DNA of 64,000 nt from Butyricimonas synergistica DSM 23225 (GCF_000379665.1 NZ_KB903359.1:1579340-1643339); one strand, 5' to 3'; positions 8,866-17,766 are shown, numbered from the stretch's first letter. A program made the numbers and translations. The notes: generated by a model not told the origin, from the sequence alone.

Positions 8866-8936
8866 TTGTCCCACAAGGATTCGAACCTTGACTGACAGAA
8901 CCAAAATCTGCTGTGCTACCATTACACAATGGGACA
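8866..8936 (-). tRNA. tRNA-Gln (anticodon UUG)
   Basis: 71-nt tRNA. Acceptor UGUCCCA/UGGGACA, D-arm with UGUAAUGGUAGCACA, anticodon stem CAGA/UCUG with loop UUUUGGU giving anticodon UUG, and T-arm GGUUCGAAUCC. Discriminator A, no encoded CCA. Confidence 0.95.
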
Positions 8937-8978
8937 ATCATCATGTCAATTCAACAACCATTTGTTATTTTGACGCTG

Positions 8979-9009
8979 CAAATGTAGAGCATTTTTTTAT
9001 TTCACCAAA
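8979..9009 (-). promoter_or_regulatory. Full-consensus promoter of the tRNA-Gln gene
   Basis: Minus-strand TTTG (9006-9009), exactly 19 nt, then TACATTTG (8979-8986): a complete match to the Bacteroidota housekeeping promoter TTTG-N19-TAnnTTTG, about 40 nt upstream of the mature tRNA. Confidence 0.75.
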
Positions 9010-9121
9010 ACAAAATGCAGAAAAATTAAAAGAAAATTGCTATTTTCGTGCGGTTGAAAAGGAACAAATTTAGGATATCCTTGATTACTAACAAGAAATA
9101 TAAATTCAAAGAAGGAGAAGC

Positions 9122-12100
9122 ATGTGCAACATTAAAAATCACCCCTCGTTAAGTTACAGGTTCATCAATAATGTCACCGGATGGGTGGCGTTCATGATCG
9201 CCAGTATCACTTACATTCTTACGGCAGAACCGACAGCCAGCTTATGGGACTGCGGCGAGTTTATCACGACATCAGTCGGACTACAGGTAGGGCACCCTCC
9301 CGGGGCTCCCTTGTTCATGATTATTTCACGGCTGTTCGCTATTTTTGCCCCATCCCCGGAAACACAGGCTTATATGATCAACATCATGTCGGCATTATGC
9401 TCGGGCTTCACGATATTGTTCCTATTTTGGACAATCACGCATCTAGCCAAGAAAGTGGTGGTAAAAAAAGACGAGGATTACACCCCGGGACAATTGTATG
9501 CCATCATGGGTGCAGGATTGATCGGTGCGTTATGCTACACGTTTAGCGACACGTTCTGGTTCTCCGCCGTGGAAGGCGAAGTTTACGCCATGTCGTCGTT
9601 GTTCACTGCCGTTGTGTTCTGGGCTATCCTGAAATGGGAAAACGTGGCTTTTCAACCTTACGCCAACCGCTGGTTGGTATTTATCGCATACATGATCGGG
9701 TTATCTATCGGGGTTCACTTGTTGAACTTGCTGGTTATTCCCGCAATCGTGTTTATTTATTATTTCAAGAAATACGAAACAACTAAATGGGGTGTCATTA
9801 AGGCTGCTGCTATATCCTGCGTGATCCTCGGGGCTGTCCTGTGGGGCGTAATCCCGTACGTGATCATCATTGCCGGGTGGTTCGAGTTACTATTTGTCAA
9901 TAGCCTTGGCTTGCCGTTCAACTCGGGTGTTGCTGTTTACGCTGTTCTCCTCATTGGAGGACTGGCTTATGGAATCTATTACACGTTGAAACACAATCAC
10001 ACGGTAGTCAACACGATTCTGACCTGCTTCGTGGTTATGCTGATCGGCTATTCTTCTTACGCTATGGTTGTTATCCGTTCCGTGAGCAATCCCCCGATTG
10101 ACGAAAATAGCCCGGACAACGTATTTGCGCTCCTGTCTTATATAAGCCGTGACCAGTACGGGCAAGAGCCGCTAGTATACGGACCTTATTATAACGCTCC
10201 TGTCATTGACATCGAGGAAGGCGGTCCGATCTATTACCAAAACGAGAAAACAGGGAAGTATGATGTTGTGGGATACAAGACCGAATTGAAGTACGATCCT
10301 CGTTTCTGCACCGTATTGCCGCGTATGTACAGTACGGCACGCGACCCGCAAGCCTATATCGAATGGGTGGGACAACCTGCCGGTCCGATGTACTCCGTGG
10401 ACGGGCAAACCCGCCAAAAACCGACTTTCGGGCAAAATCTGAAATTCATGTTCCGTTACCAGCTCGGGCACATGTATCTAAGGTATTTCATGTGGAACTT
10501 CTCGGGGCGACAGAATGATATTCAAGGACACGGAGACCCACGCTACGGGAACTGGATCACGGGTATTCCCTTTGTCGACAATATACTCGTGGGCAACCAA
10601 AGCGTGATGCCTGACACGTTGAAAAACGACAAGGCAAACAACAAATATTTTATGCTGCCCTTCATTCTCGGGTTACTGGGTATGTTCTACCAGTACCAGC
10701 GAGGGCAGCAAGGGAAGAAAGACTTTTGGGTGGTCATGCTGCTCTTTTTCCTCACGGGTATCGCCATCGTGCTCTACCTGAACCAGTATCCTTACCAGCC
10801 GCGGGAACGGGATTACGCTTATGCGGGATCGTTCTACGCTTTTGCCATCTGGGTTGGATTCGGGGTACTCTACCTTTGGGAGATTCTCCGCAAGAAGATG
10901 GAACCCCGCAATGCCGCTATCGCAGTGACGGCTGTCTGCCTGCTTGCCGTACCGGTGAACATGGCTGCACAAAACTGGGACGACCACGATCGTAGCGGGC
11001 GCTATGCCGTGATCGCGCATGCGAAGAACTACCTGAGCACGTGCGCCCCGAACGCCATCCTGTTCACATATGGGGATAATGACACCTTCCCGTTGTGGTA
11101 CGCCCAAGAGGTGGAAGGTTTCCGCCGGGACGTGCGCATCGTGAACCTGAGTTTGCTCGCCGGTGACTGGTATATCGACCAAATGAAACGGAAAGCATAT
11201 GAATCCCCCGGTGTACCGATCTCTTTCACGAAAGACGAATACCATGCGGGAGTACGCGATTTCGTGGCTATCGAGGAGAGAACCGAAAAACCGTTCAGTA
11301 TCGCTGAAGTGATGGATTTCGTTGCTCAAGACGGCGCAGAATACAAAACACGCCGCTACCAGGGCGAACCTTTGAATTATATCCCGACAAGAAACCTCTA
11401 TCTCCCTGTGGATAAAGAGAAAGTACTTGCCAACGGCACCGTGCAACCGGAGGACGCCGATGAAATCGTGGACAAGGTAGAAATTAAACTGACTGGAAAC
11501 TCCCTGAACAAATCGCAACTCATGGTGCTAGACATCCTGGCGACCAACAACTGGGAACGCCCCGTGTACTTCGGTATTGGAATGGGACAAGACAGCTACA
11601 TGGGCTTCGATAAATATTTCCAGCTGGAAGGAGCGGGCTACCGGGTTGTTCCGATCAAAACGGACGAAAAGAACGCTTACTACGAGTTCGGTCGCATCAA
11701 CTCAAACGTGTTGTACGACAACCTGATGAATAAATTTATCTGGGGAAATATCAAAGACCCGCAAGTAAACATTGACCATTTTCACGACAACACGATCGCA
11801 GTGATGAAATACCGGAATACCTTCTTGCGCCTAGCCCAAAAGCTAGTAGAAGAAGCCGTGAAAGAAACCGTGATGCTCAAGGACTCCGTGGTGAATGAAA
11901 TCATCGATTCATCGAAAATGCAAGAAGCCGTGAAGGTTCTTGATAAATCGCTGGAAGAAATTCCTTTATATCAAGTTCCTGCTGATAACTTCTTGTTGTA
12001 TTATATCCCGATCTATTACACGGCGGGAGAAAACGAAAAAGCAAACGACCTGGCATGGGCTCTTGCCATGGATAACGCCCAAACGTTGAGATACATCCAG

Positions 12101-12316
12101 GCGCAGTCAACTAACCGCAGAAAAATGCTGGAAAGAGACGAACAAAATAGTATGTATATCCTGCGTATGTTGATGGATTGGGCAAGAAGCAGTGGTGAAG
12201 ACGCTTTCGCACAAGAAATACAAAGCATGGTGGAGAACACGTTGACCGGAAAGCCCGTAACGAGTAACCGGATAAACAAGAACTTCCCGATGAATAGTAA
12301 AATGAATAAAAGATAA
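9122..12316 (+). CDS. DUF2723 membrane protein, putative protein O-glycosyltransferase
   Basis: 1064-residue integral membrane protein of the DUF2723 family, which is related to protein O-mannosyltransferases and widespread in Bacteroidota. The N-terminal half has about a dozen hydrophobic segments; the first loop holds LWDCGEFITTSVGLQVGHPPGAPLF, the conserved acidic DCGEF motif and the HPPG turn that mark the family and probably form the active site facing the periplasm. NQYPYQPRERDYAYAGSF follows another membrane block, and the C-terminal 400 residues form a soluble region. A good Shine-Dalgarno (AAGGAG) precedes the ATG. Transfer of a polyprenyl-linked sugar to exported proteins is the likely role but is inferred from family relationship. 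Confidence 0.82.
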   Translation: MCNIKNHPSLSYRFINNVTGWVAFMIASITYILTAEPTASLWDCGEFITTSVGLQVGHPPGAPLFMIISRLFAIFAPSPETQAYMINIMSALCSGFTILFLFWTITHLAKKVVVKKDEDYTPGQLYAIMGAGLIGALCYTFSDTFWFSAVEGEVYAMSSLFTAVVFWAILKWENVAFQPYANRWLVFIAYMIGLSIGVHLLNLLVIPAIVFIYYFKKYETTKWGVIKAAAISCVILGAVLWGVIPYVIIIAGWFELLFVNSLGLPFNSGVAVYAVLLIGGLAYGIYYTLKHNHTVVNTILTCFVVMLIGYSSYAMVVIRSVSNPPIDENSPDNVFALLSYISRDQYGQEPLVYGPYYNAPVIDIEEGGPIYYQNEKTGKYDVVGYKTELKYDPRFCTVLPRMYSTARDPQAYIEWVGQPAGPMYSVDGQTRQKPTFGQNLKFMFRYQLGHMYLRYFMWNFSGRQNDIQGHGDPRYGNWITGIPFVDNILVGNQSVMPDTLKNDKANNKYFMLPFILGLLGMFYQYQRGQQGKKDFWVVMLLFFLTGIAIVLYLNQYPYQPRERDYAYAGSFYAFAIWVGFGVLYLWEILRKKMEPRNAAIAVTAVCLLAVPVNMAAQNWDDHDRSGRYAVIAHAKNYLSTCAPNAILFTYGDNDTFPLWYAQEVEGFRRDVRIVNLSLLAGDWYIDQMKRKAYESPGVPISFTKDEYHAGVRDFVAIEERTEKPFSIAEVMDFVAQDGAEYKTRRYQGEPLNYIPTRNLYLPVDKEKVLANGTVQPEDADEIVDKVEIKLTGNSLNKSQLMVLDILATNNWERPVYFGIGMGQDSYMGFDKYFQLEGAGYRVVPIKTDEKNAYYEFGRINSNVLYDNLMNKFIWGNIKDPQVNIDHFHDNTIAVMKYRNTFLRLAQKLVEEAVKETVMLKDSVVNEIIDSSKMQEAVKVLDKSLEEIPLYQVPADNFLLYYIPIYYTAGENEKANDLAWALAMDNAQTLRYIQAQSTNRRKMLERDEQNSMYILRMLMDWARSSGEDAFAQEIQSMVENTLTGKPVTSNRINKNFPMNSKMNKR

Positions 12317-12336
12317 AAAGGGGGATCCCCCTTTTT
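12315..12336 (+). terminator. Terminator after the DUF2723 gene
   Basis: 22-nt perfect palindrome AAAAAGGGGGATCCCCCTTTTT overlapping the stop codon: a G5/C5 core with a tight loop and a short T-tail. It separates the DUF2723 gene from prfB. Confidence 0.7.
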
Positions 12337-12369
12337 ACAATCTATAAAGTCCATAAACTTAAAAACACA

Positions 12370-13474
12370 ATGATCACAATCGACCACATAAAAGAACTGG
12401 CAGAAAGAGGTGAAGCATTGAGGAGGTATCTTTGACATCGACGGGAAGAAGATACAACTCGCTGAAGAAGAATTAAGAACGCAAAACCCTTCCTTGTGGG
12501 ACAACCCGAAGGAAGCAGAAACCCTGATGAAAAAGGTTCGGGAACTGAAATCCTGGATCGAGGGATACGAGCAAGTGACCGCCGCAGTGGGAGATCTGCA
12601 AGTACTGTTCGACTTCGCCAAGGAAGGCGAAGCTACCGAGGAAGAGGTGGATGCGCAATACAAGGAAACCGTACGGATTCTGGAAGACATTGAAATGAAA
12701 AATATGTTGCGCCGGGAAGAAGACCACTTTGGTGCTATCATGAAGATCAATTCCGGAGCCGGGGGAACCGAGAGCATGGACTGGGCAAGTATGCTCTACC
12801 GAATGTACGTGCGCTGGGGAGAATTAAACGGCTACAAGGTGAAACACGTGGATTACCAGGAAGGCGAAGAAGCGGGTATCAAATCGGCAACCATTGAATT
12901 CGAGGGGGATTACGCTTACGGTTACCTGAAATCGGAGAACGGAGTGCATCGCCTCGTGCGGTTGTCGCCTTACAACGCCTCGAACAAACGGATGACATCT
13001 TTTGCCTCCGTGTTTGTCTATCCCGCCGTGGACGACACGATCGAGATCACGATCAATCCCGCGGATATCAGCTGGGACACATTCCGAAGCGGAGGTGCCG
13101 GAGGACAGAACGTGAACAAGGTGGAGACCGGAGTACGATTGCGCCACGCCCCCACGGGCATCATGATCGAGAACACGGAATCCCGTTCTCAGTTGCAAAA
13201 CAGGGAGAATGCCATGCGGTTGTTGAAAGCTCAATTGTACGAACTGGAACTCAGGAAACGGCAGGAGGAACTGGACAAGATCGAAGGCACGAAAAAGAAG
13301 ATTGAATGGGGTTCTCAAATCCGTAGTTACGTGTTTGACGACCGCCGGGTGAAAGACCACCGCACCAACTACCAGACATCCGACGTGCAAGGCGTGATGG
13401 ACGGAGAAATCAACGAATTCATCAAGGCTTACCTGATGATGTTCGGCGGTGAAGAGAAATCACAGAATCCATAA
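12370..13474 (+). CDS. prfB: Peptide chain release factor 2, with programmed +1 frameshift
   Basis: Recognises UGA and UAA and triggers peptide release on the ribosome. Translation starts at the ATG at 12370 and runs 21 codons to an in-frame UGA at 12433; the site AGG AGG TAT CTT TGA C is the classic autoregulatory slip, with the internal Shine-Dalgarno-like AGGAGG, slippery CTT and UGA-C stop context. After skipping one base at 12433 the frame continues from GAC to 13474, giving about 367 residues, close to E. coli RF2 (365). The GGQ hydrolysis motif is intact ([11 protein letters not shown]). The stop-codon tripeptide reads SPY rather than E. coli SPF. A start at the later codon near 12494 would lose the N-terminal domain. 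hldA follows after 16 nt. Confidence 0.96.
12421..12436 (+). promoter_or_regulatory. prfB +1 programmed frameshift site
   Basis: AGGAGG, a 3-nt spacer, CTT, TGA, C. When RF2 is scarce the ribosome slips from CUU to the overlapping UUU and synthesis continues; when RF2 is plentiful it terminates at UGA. This is established for prfB in many bacteria and every element is visible here. Confidence 0.95.
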
Positions 13475-13490
13475 ACTTTAAATTTCCATC

Positions 13491-14426
13491 ATGGACTTCA
13501 GTAACTGTAAAATATTGATCGTCGGGGATGTGATGCTCGACAAATACTATTTCGGAAAGGTAGAACGGATTTCGCCGGAAGCCCCCGTACCAATCGTGAA
13601 TATCGTGCGGGAAGAATCACGACTAGGCGGAGCCTCCAACGTGGCGAACAATATCAGCAGTCTTGGCGGACAAGCGATCTTATGCGGAGCCGTGGGGTAC
13701 GATTTTTTCGGAAAGGAAATCGAACGGATGGCGCACCGCAAGGGAATCCGAACGGAATTTATCAAAACGGAACAACCCACGATCACGAAAGCCCGGATCA
13801 TCGGGGGACGCCAACAAATCGTACGTCTGGATTACGAACAACACCTGGAAATTCCCGAGAAGACAAAAGAGGAATTTAAAGTACAATTGGAAAAACTAAT
13901 CCATGAAATTCCTACCCTCGTGATCTCCGACTACGGGAAAGGCATGGTTTCCGAGGAATTTTGCACGTTCCTAATCACAGTGGCAAAACAACACGAGGTT
14001 AAAGTTATCGTGGATCCTAAGGGACAAAACTGGGCAAAATACACTGGGGCTGACCTTATCACGCCGAACGTGAAGGAACTCGGGGACATCATCGGGCATC
14101 CCGTCGACAATGACGATCATGCGGTAGAAACTTCTGCGAAAGAAATCATCCGGCAATACGGGCTGGAAGCCATACTTGTCACCCGGAGCGAAAAAGGTAT
14201 GAGTTTAGTCAACAAACAAGAAACCATACATATTCCGACACACTCGCAGGAAGTGTTCGACGTGAGCGGAGCCGGGGACACGGTAGTTGCCGCCTTGGCA
14301 TTAGCCCTGACTGCAGGCAATGGCATAAAAGAATCTATCCGTATAGCTAACATTGCGGCAGGCATCGTGGTACAAAAGATAGGAACTGCGACCCTGACAG
14401 CTGAAGAACTGGAAAAAGCGATGTAA
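13491..14426 (+). CDS. hldA: D-glycero-beta-D-manno-heptose-7-phosphate kinase (PfkB family)
   Basis: PfkB-type sugar kinase of 311 residues, matching the N-terminal kinase half of HldE. Opening ILIVGDVMLDKYYFGKVERISPEAPVPI is the RfaE1 signature; LGGASNVANNISSLGG is the substrate-binding segment and DVSGAGDTVVAALALAL carries the catalytic Asp of the GAGD anion hole. No adenylyltransferase domain is fused, so a separate HldC would be needed. It makes heptose-1,7-bisphosphate for ADP-heptose, the precursor of LPS core heptose or glycan heptose. Co-oriented with prfB at 16 nt spacing. Confidence 0.9.
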   Translation: MDFSNCKILIVGDVMLDKYYFGKVERISPEAPVPIVNIVREESRLGGASNVANNISSLGGQAILCGAVGYDFFGKEIERMAHRKGIRTEFIKTEQPTITKARIIGGRQQIVRLDYEQHLEIPEKTKEEFKVQLEKLIHEIPTLVISDYGKGMVSEEFCTFLITVAKQHEVKVIVDPKGQNWAKYTGADLITPNVKELGDIIGHPVDNDDHAVETSAKEIIRQYGLEAILVTRSEKGMSLVNKQETIHIPTHSQEVFDVSGAGDTVVAALALALTAGNGIKESIRIANIAAGIVVQKIGTATLTAEELEKAM

Positions 14427-14432
14427 AAAGAG

Positions 14433-14486
14433 TTTATAAAGTTCATAAAGCCATTCCATAGAATGATACTTTATAAACTTTATAAA
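14433..14486. terminator. Long hairpin between convergent hldA and pdxT
   Basis: 18-nt arms (14433-14450 and 14469-14486) pair with one mismatch, and an inner CATTC/GAATG stem (14452-14465) stacks on top. AT-rich ends give T-rich tails on both strands, suiting a bidirectional terminator. Confidence 0.6.
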
Positions 14487-15056
14487 TTACTTTATTTTGG
14501 AAATGAAGTACTTCAAAAACGTAAGGTCTTCGGTAAGTTCCGGGTGAAATGAAGTTACCAGCATATTTCCTTCTTCTGCCGCAACCACGTGCCCGTCCAC
14601 TTCACACAATACTTTTACCCCATTCTCGACTTTCGTGATATAAGGAGCACGAATAAATACCAACTCTATCTCTTTTGAAGAGACAGCCGGAATCACTTGT
14701 TTCGTGGAAAAACTATCAATCTGGCTACCGTAAGCATTACGCCGCACGGCTATATTCATAACACCCAAGTGGGTCACCGAATCATTCACCAGTTCTTTCG
14801 CCAACAAGATCATGCCCGCGCAAGTACCCCAAACCGGCAGTCCCCCGATGATCTTTTCACGCAAAGGAGCCATCAGTCCCGTGCGATTCAGAAGTTTACC
14901 CATGGTCGTACTCTCCCCTCCCGGCAAGATTATCGCATCGATGACATCCAATTGCTCCGGGTATCTCACGATCACTGGTTCATGCCCTAACGCTTCAATC
15001 TGACGCTCATGCTCGATGATTGCACCTTGAAATCCTAAAATACCTATCTTTTTCAT
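14487..15056 (-). CDS. pdxT: Pyridoxal 5'-phosphate synthase, glutaminase subunit PdxT
   Basis: Class I glutamine amidotransferase (189 residues from the ATG at 15056) that delivers ammonia to Pdx[14 protein letters not shown] near residue 45 is the oxyanion/GGES region, [10 protein letters not shown] carries the nucleophile Cys79, and SFHPELTED near the C-terminus supplies His and Glu of the triad. An upstream extension (MNFVIFMA) is open but lies in the pdxS-pdxT spacer and is not part of the family fold, so the later ATG was chosen. It follows pdxS with a strong hairpin in between. Confidence 0.94.
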   Translation of the reverse strand: MKKIGILGFQGAIIEHERQIEALGHEPVIVRYPEQLDVIDAIILPGGESTTMGKLLNRTGLMAPLREKIIGGLPVWGTCAGMILLAKELVNDSVTHLGVMNIAVRRNAYGSQIDSFSTKQVIPAVSSKEIELVFIRAPYITKVENGVKVLCEVDGHVVAAEEGNMLVTSFHPELTEDLTFLKYFISKIK

Positions 15057-15071
15057 TGCCATAAAAATTAC

Positions 15072-15112
15072 AAAATTCATTCGGCAGGCAAAATGCCTGC
15101 CGAATGAATTTT
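15072..15112 (-). terminator. Perfect 19-bp hairpin between pdxS and pdxT
   Basis: Arms 15072-15090 and 15094-15112 are exact inverse complements around a 3-nt loop. It begins 11 nt after the pdxS stop and ends about 15 nt before the pdxT ATG. The 3' arm ends in TTTTG on the minus strand, so partial intrinsic termination is likely. Confidence 0.7.
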
Positions 15113-15123
15113 TTAACCTATTA

Positions 15124-15993
15124 TTACCAGCCTCTCTCGGCGTATTTGTTCTCCAATTTGGAAATCTCTAACCCGGACATCGGTTCGCCCAAGTTCTCGG
15201 ATAATTCAGCCAATTTAACCGGGTCGTTGTAGTAAGTCGTGGCTAAAACGATAGCTCTTGCTCTCTTGGCAGGATCACCGGATTTGAAAATACCGGAACC
15301 CACGAAGACTCCCTCGCAACCCAATTGCATCATCAAAGCAGCATCGGCAGGAGTGGCAATACCACCGGCTGCAAAGTTCACCACGGGCAATTTCCCGTTC
15401 TCATGTACGAATTTCACGAGATCGTAGGGAGCTCCCATTTCTTTGGCAAGCGTCATCAATGCCTCTGCCGGAGCAGCTTGTACCTGATGGATATCATTGT
15501 TCAACTGACGCATATGTCTTACAGCTTCAACCACGTTTCCTGTTCCGGCTTCACCCTTAGTACGAATCATGGAAGCACCTTCACCGATACGTCTCAAGGC
15601 TTCGCCCAAGTTACGGCATCCGCAAACAAAAGGCACCTGGAATTGAGTTTTGTCCACGTGATACAAATCATCAGCAGGCGTTAATACCTCACTCTCGTCA
15701 ATATAATCGATGCCAATGGCTTCCAATATCTGGGCTTCTACGAAATGACCGATTCTCACTTTAGCCATTACAGGAATAGACACGGCGTTCTTGATCGCCT
15801 TAATCATTTGCGGATCTGACATTCTGGCGACACCGCCATCTTTACGAATATCCGACGGCACTCTTTCCAGTGCCATAACAGCACATGCCCCGGCAGCCTC
15901 GGCAATCTTTGCCTGTTCAACATTGGTTACATCCATGATAACCCCACCTTTGAGCATTTGCGCCAAATTCTTGTTTAATTCATATTTTCCCAT
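15124..15993 (-). CDS. pdxS: Pyridoxal 5'-phosphate synthase, lyase subunit PdxS
   Basis: Condenses ribose 5-phosphate, glyceraldehyde 3-phosphate and ammonia into PLP; 289 residues from the ATG at 15993. Near-invariant landmarks: GGVIMDV with Asp21, VMAKVRIGH with the Schiff-base Lys78, [13 protein letters not shown], the second lysine in [12 protein letters not shown], and [32 protein letters not shown], the phosphate site. The open frame extends 13 codons further up, but the family starts at this Met. PdxS and PdxT form a 12+12 complex, here encoded next to each other on the same strand. Confidence 0.96.
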   Translation of the reverse strand: MGKYELNKNLAQMLKGGVIMDVTNVEQAKIAEAAGACAVMALERVPSDIRKDGGVARMSDPQMIKAIKNAVSIPVMAKVRIGHFVEAQILEAIGIDYIDESEVLTPADDLYHVDKTQFQVPFVCGCRNLGEALRRIGEGASMIRTKGEAGTGNVVEAVRHMRQLNNDIHQVQAAPAEALMTLAKEMGAPYDLVKFVHENGKLPVVNFAAGGIATPADAALMMQLGCEGVFVGSGIFKSGDPAKRARAIVLATTYYNDPVKLAELSENLGEPMSGLEISKLENKYAERGW

Positions 15994-16080
15994 AAGGTTC
16001 TTCTTTAGAAGGTTAAAACTTATAATAAACAATTGAAAACTAACTTCTTAATTGGGAGATTGATTTAAATGCAAACGTTT

Positions 16081-16122
16081 TTCCCCGCTTTAAGTAGTTT
16101 TCTCAAACGGGGAACAAATATA
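16081..16122 (-). promoter_or_regulatory. Candidate pdxS promoter and leader hairpin
   Basis: Minus-strand TATATTTG (16115-16122) matches TAnnTTTG; directly downstream a 7-bp stem (TTCCCCG, 16081-16087, with CGGGGAA, 16108-16114) would form at the very 5' end of a leader of about 115 nt. No clear -33 box. The hairpin could stabilise or regulate the leader. Confidence 0.4.
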
Positions 16123-16273
16123 CAATATTTGATGAAAAGAAAAGTATTTCAAGAGACTTTTTCGGACAAATACATCTTTCTGATTGTTACAAATTATAAT
16201 CTAATCAGTTACAATTTACAACAACCGTCCATCCATAAGTTACGACCTGTAACATTCTGCCTGTTAACCAGGC

Positions 16274-17143
16274 TTATAGATAGGTTTTCAATCGTTTACA
16301 ACGATATGTGCTCTTTAATTTTCTAATAGACTTCGATTTAATTTGACGTACTCTCTCGCTGGTGAGCCCCACCCGATCGCCGATCTCTTCCAGGGACATG
16401 GCAGTGTAACCGCCCAACCCGTAGTACATACGCAAGATCGTGGCATCCCGCTCATCCAGTGTGGATAGATAACGGTCTATCTCCGTTCGCAACGAATCGG
16501 CATTCAATTCCCTCTCCGCCTCCGGCACGGAGTTGTCGTTGGTAATCATCACGTCGTACAAGCTGGACGAATCCTCATCATTTGTCAAAGGAGCATCCAT
16601 CGACAAGGGACGACTCGCTATCCGCATACTGTCCTTCACTTCTTTTTCCGGTATATCCATCTCCTGGGCGATTTCCTCGGCTGTCGGCTCCCGTTGAAAC
16701 TCTTGTTCCAGCCGGAAGAAGAACTTGTTCACCTTGTTGATATTACTGATCTTATTCAAAGGTAAACGTACCAAACGCGAGTTTTCGGCTATCGCCTGCA
16801 AGATGGACTGGCGAATCCACCACACGGCATAAGAAATGAATTTGAAACCTTTCGTCTCATCAAAGCATTCTGCCGCTTTGATCAAACCAAGATTCCCCTC
16901 GTTAATCAAATCACCCAGGCTCATGCCGTTGTTTTGATATTGCTTCGCCACAGAAACCACGAAACGAAGATTGCTCTTCACCAGAAGCTCGCGTGCGGCT
17001 TTGTCCCCGGCTCGTATTTTCTTAGCTAGCGCAACCTCCTCGTCCGGCGACAACACGTCGATCTTTCCAATCTCCTGCAAATACTTTTCGATCGAGAAAG
17101 AATCCCTGCCAGTGATTTGTTTGCTGATTTTTAACTGTCTCAT
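16274..17143 (-). CDS. rpoD: Primary RNA polymerase sigma factor (short Bacteroidota RpoD)
   Basis: 289 residues, the compact form typical of Bacteroidota, lacking the long region 1.1 of E. coli RpoD. Region 1.2 SIEKYLQEIGKIDVLSPDEEVALAKKI; region 2 LVKSNLRFVVSVAKQYQNNGMSLGDLINEGNLGLIKAAECFD then GFKFISYAVWWIRQSI; region 3; region 4 DATILRMYYGLGGYTAMSLEEIGDRVGLTSERVRQIK with the helix-turn-helix that reads the -33 box. This is the factor expected to use the TTTG/TAnnTTTG promoters seen in this window. Divergent from rpmH. Confidence 0.95.
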   Translation of the reverse strand: MRQLKISKQITGRDSFSIEKYLQEIGKIDVLSPDEEVALAKKIRAGDKAARELLVKSNLRFVVSVAKQYQNNGMSLGDLINEGNLGLIKAAECFDETKGFKFISYAVWWIRQSILQAIAENSRLVRLPLNKISNINKVNKFFFRLEQEFQREPTAEEIAQEMDIPEKEVKDSMRIASRPLSMDAPLTNDEDSSSLYDVMITNDNSVPEAERELNADSLRTEIDRYLSTLDERDATILRMYYGLGGYTAMSLEEIGDRVGLTSERVRQIKSKSIRKLKSTYRCKRLKTYL

Positions 17144-17299
17144 AGGTCTCTTTGTAAATTGGCTTAAAGTTAATAATCTAATTCAATAAAACAAATATTA
17201 GAGTATGTTTTTTCATATCTTCCTTGAAAAAGTATACGACAAAATACTAACTTTGTTGTGATAAACTTCAAATTAACCGAAGATAATTTCCCGATTTTC

Positions 17300-17330
17300 T
17301 TTGGCACAATAAAAAAAATACCTAATTTTG
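17300..17330 (+). promoter_or_regulatory. Full-consensus promoter of rpmH
   Basis: TTTG (17300-17303), 19 nt, TAATTTTG (17323-17330): exact match to TTTG-N19-TAnnTTTG. The leader to the rpmH ATG would be about 37 nt. Confidence 0.75.
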
Positions 17331-17371
17331 CAGTCCGAAGTGAGAAAATAATAACATAAGATGATATCATA

Positions 17372-17530
17372 ATGAAACGTACATTTCAACCATCCAACAG
17401 AAAGAGAAGAAACAAACATGGTTTCAGAGAAAGAATGTCTACCGCTAATGGTAGAGCAGTTCTAGCTAGAAGAAGAGCTAAAGGAAGAAAAAAACTGACT
17501 GTTTCTGACGAGCGCAGACACAAACACTAA
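17372..17530 (+). CDS. rpmH: Large ribosomal subunit protein bL34
   Basis: 52 codons encoding the highly basic bL34 protein: [20 protein letters not shown], then [25 protein letters not shown]. The [11 protein letters not shown] start and the [11 protein letters not shown] block are diagnostic. A few residues longer at the C-terminus than E. coli L34 (46), as is common in Bacteroidota. It has its own consensus promoter and strong terminator. Confidence 0.97.
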   Translation: MKRTFQPSNRKRRNKHGFRERMSTANGRAVLARRRAKGRKKLTVSDERRHKH

Positions 17531-17533
17531 TAT

Positions 17534-17562
17534 AAAAAAGCTGCTTTGAAAGCAGCTTTTTT
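17534..17562 (+). terminator. rpmH terminator
   Basis: 13-bp stem AAAAAAGCTGCTT / AAGCAGCTTTTTT with a 3-nt loop, starting 4 nt after the rpmH stop; the A-rich left arm lets it also act on the converging feo operon. Confidence 0.85.
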
Positions 17563-17566
17563 TATG

Positions 17567-17761
17567 TCATTTCCCTTCCTGTTCCTTTGCCGATTTCCCG
17601 GCGTTGAATACAAACGTTTTTTTCCTACCCGCCGTAGTTCCACAACTACAACAATCGCCGCATCCGCCTTTCTTGCGAGCCGAACGAAATAACCGATAGA
17701 CACTTCTCCCTGCGAAGACCAACGCCACGGCAATAATAATATATGTCAATATAATTTGCAT
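17567..17761 (-). CDS. FeoB-associated Cys-rich membrane protein
   Basis: 64-residue protein beginning at the ATG at 17761, five bases after the feoB stop. One N-terminal transmembrane helix (IILTYIIIAVALVFAGRSVYRLF), then a cytoplasmic KKGGCGDCCSCGTT cluster with four cysteines and a basic tail. This fits the family of small Cys-rich proteins found beside feoB in anaerobes, the counterpart of FeoC. The cysteines may sense iron or redox state or stabilise FeoB; that role is inferred from position. Confidence 0.85.
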   Translation of the reverse strand: MQIILTYIIIAVALVFAGRSVYRLFRSARKKGGCGDCCSCGTTAGRKKTFVFNAGKSAKEQEGK

Positions 17762-17766
17762 CACCT

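Noticed and set aside
8888-9073. 61-codon ORF on the plus strand
   Set aside because: It lies antisense to tRNA-Gln and through its promoter; composition is AT-rich spacer.
10673-11518. Long open frame (281 codons) antisense to the DUF2723 gene
   Set aside because: A shadow of a codon-biased gene; no motif, start signal or neighbour supports it. The same holds for other long antisense frames, such as those opposite poxB, susC and the metalloproteases.
12494-13474. RF2 starting at codon near 12494
   Set aside because: The true start is the ATG at 12370, reached through the +1 frameshift; starting later removes part of domain 1.
16259-16273. Small hairpin GCCTG/CAGGC at the rpoD stop as terminator
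   Set aside because: Only 5 bp with no T-tract on the minus strand; too weak to list.
16069-16326. 85-codon ORF in the gap between pdxS and rpoD
   Set aside because: Overlaps the rpoD end and the pdxS promoter hairpin; low-complexity composition and no family.
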